This document shows, piece by piece, positions 23,043-34,872 of a stretch of DNA of 64,000 nucleotides (position 1 is its first letter; each line of letters opens with the position of its first letter). The DNA is taken from positions 13,786,466 through 13,850,465 of the forward strand of contig NC_092322.1 of the NCBI RefSeq assembly GCF_036785885.1, in the 5' to 3' direction. The DNA is from Coffea arabica. Its lineage: Eukaryota > Streptophyta > Magnoliopsida > Gentianales > Rubiaceae. The position numbers and the translations under genes were made by a program. The notes under the pieces are model-generated. The model had not been told where the DNA came from and did not search any database. It saw only the letters and a list, made by a program, of their open reading frames with translations.

Positions 23043-25730
23043 ATTTGGGATGTTTGTTTTTGGATTTGCCGTTTTTGTTTTTAAATTGTGGATTGAGTGA
23101 TACTGTGATAGGAAATTTCCTTTGGCCTTTCATCAAACTATTGTGATTTCTTATCCTAAATTATTTATAATATATTTATTGATCAATGACAACTTGTTTA
23201 GCATTATCCAAATTATACCTCAATGAACTGAGCAAAGAGATCCAATTATGTAGGACTCACTAAAAAGAGAAAATTGTTCGTTATGTAGGACATATATACT
23301 TTTCATGGGTCTTTTTCTATTTCTTCTCAAAGCGTGTTTTATCACAAAAATTAGAGCAACACCGAATTAGAGGACAAATCCCTCTATTAAAAAAAATAAT
23401 GACAAATTAGAGGACAAATTCCACTATTGAAATAAATACTTTTTAGAGCTTTAAAGTGTAATTATATCTGTTTTTTAGATCTATAGAGACTTATTATTGT
23501 GAAAATAAATAGATTATATATATAGCAAATCCATCAAGATAAGATGCTAAAATAAAAAGCACTTAGATGATATTCCAGCTTACAATTAATAAGCCACATC
23601 AAGATCCAACGTAACGCATACTTGTTTTGATCTCTTAATTTGCAATTTTGCATTTATCTAATATTTATTAGTCAGTCCCAATGGTGTATAAATGAATGTC
23701 ATCAGCTCATGGAGGTAGTCATGAACCCTAATTTACAAACGACTTTGACAATGTATTTGACTTGGATTGTATTAGACTGCTTCAACTGATGAATCTTAAG
23801 TTTGAACCAATCCAACATCACATAATGAAGATAAAGAAAAAGAAAAATTACAGGCACTTCAATAATCCATACTCATAGCAATGAAATACTACTATATATT
23901 CCTCCTCCAAATGATAAATGATTTATTTTCATGAATTATAAAAAAAAATTGTCAACCATCAATCCTCATAAACCAACTTTTATTCTATTTCCCTAACCAA
24001 ATCGTAGGTATATTTACCCCTTATCTTTTAGACATTTTCAAAATGATAGGACCTGTGATGCTACAGTTGGACAATCAAACTAATTGTTGGCCAGTACTAT
24101 TAAATAGCACAAACTGAATTTTAGTTTGATAACACTCAATGCGTTCCATTCATTCAAGATCGATCCAGTAGTCAGAAAAGGGCTTTTTAGAGTCTTCTGA
24201 CAGTTGAGGATGGGAAAGGTGTGAGGAGTAGTGCAAGAAATTTTATTTGTTCTTTAGGAAAATGACACAATTTTGTTTCAAACTAGAAAACACATGCCCA
24301 GACTTTTGGTTACTCAAAAAACTGGCCAATTTTGAATCGGAATTACTATTCTTTTACTGTCTACTAGAAGGTCCAAATTTAGTGGAGCCTCGTTTACAAG
24401 TAAGGCAAATGCTGCTATGAATCGAAGAATTGCACAGCGTATCTCTAAGAAGCTTTTTTTTTTTTTTTTTTTTAACAAAAGGCACTTTACAAGCAACATA
24501 GGAAAAGAAGTTGCTGCCCCCTAATCCAAACAAGTCCACTTACATTATCTTTGCTAAAGCACTATAATACAATTCAACGAGCCTTTAGGGGAGCCAACAT
24601 AGCAAGGAAGTTTCTGACTGCAAAATCCTGACTCCAAACTAGATTGCGACTAATATGTGACTTCTTCAAATCCAATCGAATGTGTAGCGCACTTATTTGG
24701 TCCAATGGTAGATCAGTCTCCATCGATTTCCGCTGATCCAACTCTCCGTTATATAGGATAGTGTATGATTAGGAGTAAAAGTAGTGTAGAAAGTGATAAT
24801 TGACAAAAATAATAATAATAATAATAATAAATTGTTGTGTTCAAAAATTTGTTGTGTTTTTATATATTATTTTACTAATAACTATATTTATTGTTTGGAT
24901 TAATCTTTTCTATACTGACAATGTATACATTATCAGCGTTGAATGATTGATAACTGTGCAAAATTTGAATTCGTTGTTTTACTACCTACATCTGTTATGT
25001 CAATTTTCACACTGTATGCTGCCGCCACGACTAGTGACAGCGACGGAGAGACATTCTTTGAAGCATTTCATGGATAATTGATTAGCCATATCTAATTGAT
25101 TCAGTGAAAAGCTGCTCAAAGTTGCTGGAGGTGGAGAAAATGAAACTTGATAAATGGATGTACCTCCACAAGAATGTAGCTCTTTAGACGGTTAATATGT
25201 TCTTCATTGTAACTTAGATATGCAGTCTTGACTTACCCTTTGATTTGTAAAGTTGCATCTTGAACAAGTAGAGGTCAAAATTATGATCCAAAACCAAGAT
25301 TTTTAGCATTGTGTAACTTTTGTGAATGCGTGATGACGATGATGATGTTGGCGGTCATTTTGTTTTTGAAGCATAATTTTGTGTCACAGGTTCAAATTTC
25401 ACGTATTTCAAAATAAAGTTCCAAATAATTTCTGCTTTGTTATTTAAGCAGCTATGGTGAATTATCCAAGAACCAAATCTATTGCGCTTGTCACATAAGT
25501 TTTCCAATTTATCCAAGACCAAAAAGTGTATGCATGTCGCTGATAAGAGGGTAAAGAAGAATTTCCTTATTTCTAGCGTGTAGATCAGCTGCCAGCTAGT
25601 GGAAAATGTGAATTATCAAGAACCAGGGAAGAGACAGAATAGAACAAAATCATTGCGAATTGCTATTACAAGTGAGGTCCAGAATTGAAATGTGGTAAAT
25701 TACAAGAAACGCCTGTGGTTTCTCGTATTA
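23043..25730. other. Intergenic AT-rich DNA, no gene seen
   Basis: Holds the 3' flank of the 22173 gene, long poly-T runs (24455-24472) and an (AAT)n run near 24811-24829. At about 24835-25050 a segment resembles parts of the 468-719 MITE (AAATTTGTTGTGTTTT and ACATCTGTTATGTCAAT). No exons that I can support. Confidence 0.45.
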
Positions 25731-26985
25731 TCACTTGATTTGTTTAACATTTCAAAATCTTCACGTAACTCTTTATGATTTTATTTTAAATGAAAAAATA
25801 GATGAAAAGTACCTCCTATTAGAAAACAGAACATATTTTACTAGAAAAAGAAATATGAATGAGAAAACCTTTTTACTAGAAAAGAGAATGCTCAATTTCT
25901 TTTCTAAGAAATTTTGTCTTTTATAAGGAACTTCTTAAGGGAAAAAAAAAAAAAACTTCAATATGTTCTTTTCTAGTAAAAAAATATTTATTTTTATTCT
26001 TGTCTATCCATTCGCCAACAAAATAATTCTTTGAAGGTTTAACCCGTGACTCTTTTTTGTACCTTTTCCTTTTTTTTTTTTTGGTCTGAAATTTAAATCA
26101 AAGTAATTTGCTGCTATCACAGTTGTAGCAATAAGCAATGGTACTTATAACTTAATGCTACATGCCAAAGACAAATAAATTGTTGCTGTAACATTTACAT
26201 TTATTGGTTAGTTTCTGCATTCGTGACATGCAGCTCATAATTTTGGACATTTCTTTACTAATCCCCACATAAAATGTTTTTTTTTTTAATAGCCATCTTC
26301 AATTACTTCGATAGAGACTCCATTTTTCCATTCCCACAAAAAACATTATAAATGCCATCAACATCAAATCAATTCCAGTTGTAGAAGGGTTAGCAGTAAC
26401 TAGTGAGTGTGCAAGTAAAAGATCATCTTGTGATCAAAACTCAATTTTCTTAATTCTCGTTGAACAAAAAAAGAAACTTTGGTTTTCATCACCGCAAATT
26501 ACAAAGCCATCATGCCCTCAGTTGAATGCATCTTTGGTTTTCAATTATTTCTTCATTAGAATTTCTGGGATTGATTTACTCAATACGCATCATATACTCA
26601 CATAGTGACCCAACAAGTTTTCGTGAAAATTGCAACAACATATGATTATGCTTCTGAGATTCATTATCAAAGAAACAAATCCAAGCCTTCTGATACAGCA
26701 TAGCATGCTTGCTCCACAATAGAGCGACCTGTAATTACACAAGTATGCAAAAGGAAAAGTTTAAGAGCAAACCTCAGTCTTCTACCCAGTTTTGATCCTT
26801 AGGCCCTCCAAATTTACATGGCAGAGGCTCAGTAGTATTGTACTGGGGTCACCAGCAGCATCTTCCCTTGATAAAGTTTCAAGTGAAAGAAGGAACAATT
26901 TTGTGATATTATCACTCCCATGCCCCCCACCATCTTGATACAATTGTTGAGGCAAATAATTAGAGAAGCAAAGGACAAATGTTTA
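25731..26985. repeat. NLR-upstream duplication, copy near 26 kb (gene lost)
   Basis: Closely similar to 50541-51930: shared stretches begin ATCACTTGATTTGTTTAACA and run to TTTCAAGTGRAARAAGRAA. Its last part (about 26770-26900, CATGGCAGAGGCTC to ATCTTCCCTTGATAAAGTTT) is also related to the region just upstream of both NLR genes (27935-28025 and 60385-60800). No NLR coding sequence follows; the copy stops at a copia fragment. Confidence 0.75.
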
Positions 26986-27447
26986 TTTTTTTTTTTTTTT
27001 GTAAAACTCACACTACTCATAACATGAAATTACTCTATTTATAAAGTTTAAACCAACTCTACTAACTACCCCACTAACTATCCCAATAACTCCACTCACT
27101 CCACTAGCAACTCCACTAACTCTACTAATTAGATAACATAAACAAATATGATTAATTAATAACGGTAAATATTTTTAACAATCCCTCCCTTAAATTGAAA
27201 GTTTTTCAAACATTCAGGTTAATAGAACTTATAAACTGCACAGACTCCAAGTAGCTTCCTTAATTTCTGAAATGTGGATAATTTCAATGGTTTGGTCACT
27301 ATGTCAGCAATCTGATCTTCACTTTTGCAGTAAAGAAAATCAATTATTCCATCCCTTGTGAGCTCCCTTGGAAAATGAAACCTCACGTCTATATGTTTGG
27401 TTCTTCTATGTAGAATTGGATTTTTAGAGAGTTTGATGACAGAATTG
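26986..27447 (-). mobile_element. Copia 3' fragment: pol C-terminus, PPT, partial LTR and poly(A)
   Basis: On the minus strand 27446-27219 encodes the end of a Ty1/copia polyprotein (KLSKNPILHRRTKHIDVRFH, then YCKSEDQIADIVTKPLKLST) and stops at 27219. A purine tract AAGGGAGGGA follows, then an LTR-like start TGTTAAAAAT at 27180. About 180 nt later the sequence runs into 15 A (T on the plus strand, 26986-27000) and leaves the element. The 5' side is cut at 27447. A truncated 5' end plus a poly(A) end inside the LTR suggests a reverse-transcribed mRNA inserted by LINE machinery. I found no clear target duplication. Confidence 0.8.
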
Positions 27448-28243
27448 TAAAACGTAAAATTCTAATCACGCCTAATTAAGATTATATGTTTTACGGAAGA
27501 AAAAAACTTGTCACGTTGCCTTTTATTAAATATTAAATAAGTTATTAAATATTAAATGTCAAATAATAAAAGATGCCTTTTATTAAACATTAAATAAGTT
27601 ATTAAATATTTAATATTAAATAGGCAATAAAGTACTGTGAAGGCCAAAAGTCTTCGCCACTCATGAGTTGAGCGTCGAAGGCTTTTAAAAGAAAAAAAAA
27701 ATTAAACTAAACCAAAATAAATGAAGATTAAAAGTATTTTTGTCAGCAGCCTCGTGTCTCAATTGTGACGACACCTTATTCAGAATCTCATCCCAACAGA
27801 ACACCAATTTTCTGACCATTTTCAATTTTGACAATATTCCTAAAAATTCGCATGCTTGTCACTAATTAAAGTGAGCAATAATTGAGTGATACCTCCATGG
27901 GACAAGACAACCCGTCTCCACTTTGGTTCTTTGGGCCCGCCATACTCACATGGCAGAAGCTCATTGGTATGGTGGGAGCATATGCCTGTTGGTACCATCT
28001 TCCCTTGACAAAGTTTCTGTTTCACCGGGAAGAAGGAAAAGTCTTGCGATGTACAGCAACCAGACCTACCACACGCAGACAGATATATTGAAAAAATAAT
28101 AATAATAATAAAAAAACTTGATCCTTGATGGCAATGTGTGACTGCTGTTCTTCTTGTTGTTAGATCATAAGAAAGTTGCAGATCTTGAATATCAATAGCT
28201 ACAACAGACAGAAATCAAACATCAGAGTGAAAAGCAGATTACC
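27448..28243 (+). repeat. NLR upstream region, homologous to 59882-61000
   Basis: From GTAAAACGTAAAAT onward this 0.8 kb matches the DNA before the NLR pseudogene. It includes a locally repeated ATTAAATAAGTTATTAAATA stretch, the block with CATGGCAGAAGCTCATTGGT and the leader GCAGATCTTGAATATCAA. It presumably contains the NLR promoter; I see no convincing TATA box at a fixed distance. The pseudogene copy has a 312-bp solo LTR in this region. Confidence 0.8.
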
Positions 28244-31200
28244 ATGATGAACATCTCCTCCAGCAGTAGCACTAGTTGCTTCGACTATGCTTTAGATTAT
28301 CTGGGCTGGCTTGAAGAGAATTTTTGGAGAGAGGTGAGCTGGCTGTTGCATCCTCAGATCCTGAAGCTGAAGGTGGGGATACGTCTATTGAAAACCTTTG
28401 ATATGTATATTAGAAAGTGTAGGAGGAGGAGTAACCAGGGAACGTGTTTGGGATATGATAAGGAGAACAGGGGTGATGCTAAGTCTGACAGTTTGAGACT
28501 TAGCAGTATTTCATACATGATTCAAGATCTAGTTATGGTGATACCGCAGGGACTTCACTCTGCTATTGTTAGATACAATCAATCTGGTGCTTCAGATCTT
28601 AGTGTCATCGATTGTGAGCTCGCTAAACTTGCGGAAAATATGAGGTGTTTTCCTGAAATAGATATTGAGGAATTCAACATCACCAGTTTGTTGCTCTACT
28701 ACTCACTGGGAGATTCACAACTAGTTGTGGATTTCATTGATTCCATTTCAGAGAATCTGAGGTATCTTTGCCGCGTAGAAGATGAAGTTGACGAAGCTCA
28801 GAGAATTGTACTGAAAATTCTTGAAAAGAAGCTAATGTTCTTGAAGAGTTTCATTGGTTTTGCCACACTTCAAGGTTGTGAGGTTCAGCAATCAAAAGAT
28901 CTGTTGGTCCACGTCGAAGTTGCGGCTGTCAATGCTGCAAGCCTGATGTGTAGATACTGGTTTCAGATAAATAATGAACAAGTTCACAATGAGATGAAAC
29001 CTGAAATTTTCGAACTGATACACAAGAAGATTGATCCCATTGACCCCCAGGTCCGAGAAATGTATATCAATGTCTTGGCAGCTTCCAAGTTATCAAGATC
29101 GTCCTACACTTTCACTATGAAGGAGAATAAGCATCTTGTGACTGAATTTATTGATAATCTCCTGCAGAGTCTTATGGAGCTATTAGAATCTTATACAAGT
29201 TTCCTAGTTCCAGTGAAGGATCAAATGTTAAAACTCCACCAGGGACTAAGATTCCTGGTTATCTTTCTTAGCGGGCAGCAGGAGAAGTTCGATGAGCTAA
29301 ATGATGAAATGAAGGATCTAATTGGAGTTGTGGTCTCTGATGCAGGTATTGTGATTTTCTCCCTTTCTGTGAACGAAATGAAAGAAGGGTTGCACATGGA
29401 AACAGATCTGGCACTTTCTCATTTGCTCGAAGTGCTCAAGTTGATCATTGCTGAAGTTGGACACATTTATTCAGTACCATCATCATCATCATCACTTACT
29501 TTCCCTAGGACTAATGAGCTCGGCTCTCTTGATTCTCTTCTAGAAACTCTCAAGGAACTAGCAAGCTCTACAGCTGCTTCAATTGCTTTCCCAAACGATC
29601 AAATACGCACAATCCTAGAAGATCTTGTATTCTTAAGATCTTTTCTAGGAAATGTTGTGGAGCAGCGCAAACGGAATGAAAAACTCCAAGCTCTTTGGAG
29701 TCGTGTCATGAAGGTTGCTTACAGTGTAGAACTACAAGTTGACTCTGCATTGGTTAGTGATCAACATGAACATTGTCCGGATGCTGTTGCTAGAGATATC
29801 AAGCTTATGAAGATAGAGGCTGAAGAGATCTATGATAGCATAAGATATGATGGTGAAACTCAGAGGCTAACCAAGACTACCGTTCACATGCCATCACAAG
29901 TTACTGCTCCATCATTTAATGAAGCTCTGGTAGGTCTCAATGATGAGGTAGAAAGTATAATTGATAGACTTACGAGAGGATCAAGCTGGTTCGATGTTGT
30001 TGCCATCGTGGGTATGCCTGGGCTTGGTAAGACAACTTTAGCCAATAATGTCTTCGGTCATCCTTCAATAAAGTTCCACTTCCATATTTGTGTTTGGTGT
30101 ACTGTTTCTCAAGTATATAGCAAGCACAATTTGTTACTTCAGATTTTGAGTGTTATTGATTCTAACTGCTCTGACCAATGCCATAAGAAGAATGAAGATG
30201 ATTTGGCTCAAATGTTGTACCAACGTTTGAAAGGAAAGAGGTATGTCATTGTTTTGGATGATGTTTGGGACATTGATGGGTGGAATTTGTTGAAACACTC
30301 ATGGCCAGATGACTGCAATGGCAGCAGGATACTCTTAACCAGCAGATTTCAGAATTTATCATTGCAAATTAAACCTGATAGCCAGCCCCACCATCTTCGC
30401 CCACTTACCGATAAGGAGAGTTTTGAATTGCTGCAGAAGAAGCTATTTGCCAAAGAAGATTGTCCTCCAGCATTAAGGGAAGTTGTACAGCACGTAGCAA
30501 AAGACTGCAAGGGCCTACCTCTCACCATTGTCCTCGTTGCTGGAATTCTCGCTACTACTGAGCAAGATTGCTGGGAAGAAGTTGCAAGACGTCTAAGGTC
30601 TAGCATTTTTGCTGACGATGAGCACTGCATGAAGACAATTGAGCACAGTTACAATTATTTACCAGATTATTTGAAGCCATGCCTTCTTTATTTTGGTGCA
30701 TCTCAAGAAGATAAAGACATTCCTGTCAGAAAGTTGTTATGGCTTTGGATGGCTGAAGGATTCGTGCAAAAAACTGAAGGAAAGAGTTTAGAGGATGTGG
30801 CAGATGGCTATTTGATGGATTTGATTGGGAGAAGTTTAGTTATGGCTACCCAGCAAAGATCTTTAGGTGGGATCAAAGCTTGCCGAGTTCATGATTTGGT
30901 ACGTGAGTTTTGTGTGGCAAAAGCAAGAGAAGAAAGTTTTCTACAAATTTCACATGGGGATGATCATCTTACTTTTATTGGACAGTGTAACCCCCACCGA
31001 CTAGCTATTTACCCTACTACGAGTCAGGGACTCAAAAAGTCAATGCTATTTTTCCCCAATTTGCGTTCCTTGCTCTTCTTTGATGATGATTATGAATCTA
31101 AAGCGGAACAGGGTGAAATTTGGTTCAAACTTCTATCATCTAAACTTATTAGAGTGTTGGATTTGGGTTACAATTTGGCTTTTGGTAGATATTTTTCAGA

Positions 31201-32179
31201 GAAAGTAGAAGTATTCTTTGTTCACTTGAGGTACTTGAGCATTAGCTGGCATGATAAGGATCGTATCCCATCTGAAATCGCCAACCTCTCAAGGTTAGAA
31301 ACATTTTTCATAAAAACCTATGAAAGGTGCATTTTGTTACCAAACACTATCTGGAACATTAAAACATTGAGGCATCTTGTCGTATCATCTTATGGAAGTG
31401 GTTTCGAATTTCCCATCGACAATCTATACATTAAAAGTTCCCGGTGTGGTTTTCGTTTTCCTGCTGACAGTCTTGCCGGCTCCCCGGATTTAAAACATTT
31501 AGACACTTTAACCCTTGCAATTGATTCCTCTCCTCAAAGCTTGCAAAAGACACTGACAAAGATTCCGAGCATCCGCAGGCTAAAATGCGTGGATGTCCAT
31601 GACGGAGTGCACGTTGGTATTCTCGTGCTGGACCACTTGAGTCGACTAGAATCACTTAAGATGAGCAGTTTTAAAGGATATGAGTTTGAATTCCCATTGA
31701 ATTTGAGAAAGTTGACTCTCTCAAATAATGGTCAGCCATGGAGTAAAATTTCAGCAATTGGAAAGCTGCCCAGCCTTGAAGTCCTTAAATTATGCTGTGA
31801 TTCCTTTGTGGGGGAAAAGTGGGAGATGAAAGAAGGGGAGTTCCAAAACCTCCGATTCTTGGAATTGTCAGAGTTGGACTTTCGATGGTGGACCGCCTCT
31901 TCTGATAATTTTTGCTGTCTTGAGAAACTGGTTTTGAGTTCTTGTGAATCGCTGGAAGAGGTCCCTTCTTGTTTAGGGGAAGCCCTCACTCTTGACATGA
32001 TTGAGCTCGGAGGCTGCCGTGCGTCTGTTGTGACTTCTGTGAAGCAAATTCAACACCAACAGATGGATATGGGAAATAATGATCTAAAATTAATGAAAGA
32101 TGGGCGCTCTGGTCGGTTTCGGTCTCAGAAAGAGTTGGCCCGTCTCAGAAGCAAAATAAGGATCGGATTATCAGGTTAG
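28244..32179 (+). CDS. R1-type CC-NB-LRR resistance protein (late blight R1 homologue)
   Basis: A single uninterrupted 1311-residue frame. It encodes an intracellular immune receptor expected to detect a pathogen effector and trigger cell death. Residues 1 to about 560 form the long N-terminal region of the late-blight R1 family (CFDYALDYLGWLEENF near the start, repeated helical and leucine-rich stretches). NB-ARC follows with P-loop GMPGLGKTT at 590-598, kinase-2 VIVLDDVW at 668-675, RNBS-B GSRILLTSR near 693, GLPL at 757-760, RNBS-D LKPCLLYFGAS near 810, and a VHD at 882-884 in place of MHD. Leucine-rich repeats run from about 960 to 1270, for example ISAIGKLPSLEVLKLCC. Start: ATGATG at 28244/28247; an in-frame TAG upstream closes the frame. 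Length and motif order fit full-length R1 homologues, so the gene looks functional. A near-identical but broken copy lies at 61001-63482. The recognised pathogen cannot be inferred. Confidence 0.95.
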   Translation: MMNISSSSSTSCFDYALDYLGWLEENFWREVSWLLHPQILKLKVGIRLLKTFDMYIRKCRRRSNQGTCLGYDKENRGDAKSDSLRLSSISYMIQDLVMVIPQGLHSAIVRYNQSGASDLSVIDCELAKLAENMRCFPEIDIEEFNITSLLLYYSLGDSQLVVDFIDSISENLRYLCRVEDEVDEAQRIVLKILEKKLMFLKSFIGFATLQGCEVQQSKDLLVHVEVAAVNAASLMCRYWFQINNEQVHNEMKPEIFELIHKKIDPIDPQVREMYINVLAASKLSRSSYTFTMKENKHLVTEFIDNLLQSLMELLESYTSFLVPVKDQMLKLHQGLRFLVIFLSGQQEKFDELNDEMKDLIGVVVSDAGIVIFSLSVNEMKEGLHMETDLALSHLLEVLKLIIAEVGHIYSVPSSSSSLTFPRTNELGSLDSLLETLKELASSTAASIAFPNDQIRTILEDLVFLRSFLGNVVEQRKRNEKLQALWSRVMKVAYSVELQVDSALVSDQHEHCPDAVARDIKLMKIEAEEIYDSIRYDGETQRLTKTTVHMPSQVTAPSFNEALVGLNDEVESIIDRLTRGSSWFDVVAIVGMPGLGKTTLANNVFGHPSIKFHFHICVWCTVSQVYSKHNLLLQILSVIDSNCSDQCHKKNEDDLAQMLYQRLKGKRYVIVLDDVWDIDGWNLLKHSWPDDCNGSRILLTSRFQNLSLQIKPDSQPHHLRPLTDKESFELLQKKLFAKEDCPPALREVVQHVAKDCKGLPLTIVLVAGILATTEQDCWEEVARRLRSSIFADDEHCMKTIEHSYNYLPDYLKPCLLYFGASQEDKDIPVRKLLWLWMAEGFVQKTEGKSLEDVADGYLMDLIGRSLVMATQQRSLGGIKACRVHDLVREFCVAKAREESFLQISHGDDHLTFIGQCNPHRLAIYPTTSQGLKKSMLFFPNLRSLLFFDDDYESKAEQGEIWFKLLSSKLIRVLDLGYNLAFGRYFSEKVEVFFVHLRYLSISWHDKDRIPSEIANLSRLETFFIKTYERCILLPNTIWNIKTLRHLVVSSYGSGFEFPIDNLYIKSSRCGFRFPADSLAGSPDLKHLDTLTLAIDSSPQSLQKTLTKIPSIRRLKCVDVHDGVHVGILVLDHLSRLESLKMSSFKGYEFEFPLNLRKLTLSNNGQPWSKISAIGKLPSLEVLKLCCDSFVGEKWEMKEGEFQNLRFLELSELDFRWWTASSDNFCCLEKLVLSSCESLEEVPSCLGEALTLDMIELGGCRASVVTSVKQIQHQQMDMGNNDLKLMKDGRSGRFRSQKELARLRSKIRIGLSG

Positions 32180-32329
32180 ATATATTTTCTTTGATGTTCT
32201 ATTTGTATATGTTCAATCAGTTCAATGCTATTAATTTCACCCACTTCATGTTTTGCAGCCTACACAAGTGCTCTTCGTTTTATAGAGACTAGCAAGATGA
32301 TACCGTGCGCAAGCACGGTGAGAAATTAA
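32175..32329 (+). other. Possible alternative 3' intron and exon of the NLR
   Basis: Just before the stop codon, TCAG|GTTAGA (donor at 32175) could splice to TTTTGCAG (ending 32258), an 84-nt intron. The C-terminus would change from GLSG-stop to GLSAYTSALRFIETSKM and onward, ending at TAA 32327-32329. Both sites look usable, but the unspliced stop is just as plausible. Confidence 0.3.
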
Positions 32330-34585
32330 AGTGATGCCCAATATGAGGTGATTTGCATGCAATGTATGGTTGTATTTGTTATTTTGTTTAATGAATGAAA
32401 TTAAGACATTATTAATAAAAAAAAAATGAATACGTGAGGTGGCTGCATAAGAAAAGATATTGAAATGTACGTGTGTGGTTTGTGCTATGAATGAGTAGGA
32501 AGTTAATAAATTCAATGAGGAAAAAACATGTAGTTTTATTTTTCTTTTATAATAATGCAGGAAAACATGGTGAGTAAAAAGAAGTAGAAAGTTGTTAAGA
32601 ATATTCATTTTAGATAGTTTTTTTGTAAAGTGGTATAAAATGTAATAGATGAAAAAAATTTTGCTGGAAACATATTTTGGCGGATGCATATTTGTTTAAT
32701 TGATTGCCATATACAGTAACATTTTGTTTGTCCTGTCCATTGATGGAGATTACGCTTTTCCGTGCTACACTTTTCCTTTCCCAAGTTTGACGTTAGTGTA
32801 TGATTTCTACACAAAAAGCATATAGTTTTGATTTCGCTCTAAAACTTCAGAATTATGCTTGCACACATGACTGACCATAGGAAGCGGTAGTGTCTCAACC
32901 GATGGGATTTTTGAAGCAGGGAAAGTGGTTGCAAGTCTCTGTATATATACCAAAACAAATCAAGTGGCCAAAAAAATAAAGTATCAATTGGCACAGGCAA
33001 GATCAGATGTATTTTCTTGACATTACATCTGCCAATACAAGCTTTCTTTCCTACATGAAAATGATAATACAAAGTCAAATTATACTCCCGACTACAGTTT
33101 AGCATGACAATTGCAACCCGTCCCATGACGCGCTTCCACACAAAACTATACTAAGCCTTGCCCACTGCCCCCAAAGGCATGGCATGTTCTTTGGGAAAGA
33201 ACTGCAACCCTATAAAAGCAATTCAACCCCTTGATCACAAAACAAACATGGGGGCAGAAACCCAGGAAAAAGAATTATTTTGTGTTTTATACGTATATAA
33301 ATTTGAGATTAGCAGTCCCATGTATGTCAAAAGAATGATATCAACACATTTCGAGAATAATTATTCCTCCAAAGATGGAGCACATATTGAAATTCTTTCA
33401 GTTATGAATTTTCTTTTCAATATTTCTCATCCTGTTAGATACAACAGGAGACAAAGATCCGAACCACCAACAGTCAAATGCTAACATGATAAAAAAGCAG
33501 AGCCCATCCAGCTGCAGTGGACTTATTAGAACGTGTTCCAGTGGTTGTATGAAGATTCTTCTGCAGAATGCCAACAACAAAACCGCTATTAAATTTCATC
33601 ACAAGTCAACCACAAGCTGACTCCGAGATACAAGTATTGTATCTCTACATAAACCATGTAAAACGACCAAGCCTATTTACACAGGTTGGAGAGAGAATAC
33701 CATCCATGTAAAGTCAAAACAATTCCAGATAAAAGACATTTGGTCAAACAGCAGCTAATATTTTATGTCTACATACATGACATAAAAAGGTAGCACCAGT
33801 GAGAAAGATTCATATTTATCAAGCAAGATATTGATGATTCCTATATTTATGAATCTTTATCAAGCCAGATAAGTTTGTCTTTCTAAATGCCACTGGAGTA
33901 AAGGTAATTTACAAAAGGCTGCTAGAAATTTTTGCTGCAGATTTTGCTTCCAAATGTTTCTAAATATGAATTATATTCCCTATCAGAACATTTTGCAAAC
34001 AAGTCACTTACATGACCACCTGAAAAGGATGACCCTACCTTACCTCCACTTCCCCAAAACCACAAGATCAGGTAATACCAGTTGTATCACTAAAATTCTT
34101 AATTTGGAGAGCTACACCTAAGTACTATATCTACACTGCGGATCAGAGAATATTACAAGAAAACAAACAGTGGGCAAAATGCTTTTTGATAACTGAAATT
34201 ATCCAGTTAAGATTATTTAGAAATGATGTTTTATATGACCAGCCAATTCATGGACCTAAATGAAGGTTAAATAAAAAGGTTGAACACCTCATACAAGAGC
34301 TGGACAAAGCAGAAATTTTTTAAAGCCTCAAGTTTAAACTACCAACCCCTCCTTTAAATCGACTCAGATGAGGCCTTTATTCCAATCACATGATGATCAA
34401 TGATCCTTCTTGATGGGAGTTTCTGAAAGTTGGCAGGTCTCAATTTTCTTGATTGTAGTCTGCTACAATTAAGTGCTCTATCTACCTCTAATAACAAAGC
34501 CTCTTGGTATACAAACTTCTGCTGTTTAAATTGCATAGAAGGATAAAGAAAGTTCCAAAAACGTAACAGACAGGAGAATGGGAAC
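32330..34585. other. Intergenic DNA downstream of the NLR, no gene seen
   Basis: AT-rich; short open frames occur on both strands but show no recognisable domain or splice pattern. The hairpin CCGTGCGCAAGCACGG at about 32303-32318 is the only marked structure. Confidence 0.4.
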
Positions 34586-34872
34586 CTCAAGTTGTGACAG
34601 ATCTGCCAGTGGATCAGCAGAATGTCTAGCAACTTCCATGGGCCCCTTAAGAGCAGTATTATGCCTTCCCAAAGTCATCCTAGCAGCTGCAGAATCATTG
34701 GGAGGAGGTGGGAAAGGAGACTTAATCCTCACTCCTCCACTGGGGGTGGTGCTATGCTTAGAGTTTTGGCCTTTACAGTTCCAGGATGTACACTTAACAA
34801 TCCTGCAGCTGAAAGCATGCCTGTTCCACTAGACGGTTTGTTCTTCACATTAATTCAGATAGTTTCACCTTC
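34586..34872 (-). pseudogene. NECAP-like (At1g03900-type) exon, broken
   Basis: Read on the minus strand, an acceptor TTTTAG is followed by EGETI, a TGA where Arg is expected, INVKNKPSSGTGMLSAAGL, and APPP. After an apparent 1-nt deletion come VRIKSPFPPPPNDSAAARMT and DPLADLSQLE, ending at a donor-like GAG|GTTCCC. The order matches the C-terminal half of plant NECAP proteins, clathrin-adaptor accessory proteins that act in vesicle trafficking. The nonsense codon and frameshift make it a pseudogene. Because intron borders are kept it is not a processed copy but a genomic fragment. I could not identify the other exons. Confidence 0.8.

Noticed and set aside
24742..25048. TIR element with CTCTCCGT ends
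   Set aside because: Only about 9 bp match in inverted orientation, without a target duplication.
25735..25926. 63-residue frame in the 26-kb repeat
   Set aside because: The paralogous copy at 50.55 kb has indels that destroy the frame, and composition is repeat-like.
30349..30630. 93-residue minus-strand frame in the NLR
   Set aside because: Antisense of the NB-ARC coding region without own signals; the same holds for 31431-31655 and 31732-31998.
32300..32320. Hairpin CCGTGCGCAAGCACGG as a Helitron end or terminator
   Set aside because: No CTRR end or matching 5' TC start could be placed, and the hairpin alone is not diagnostic.
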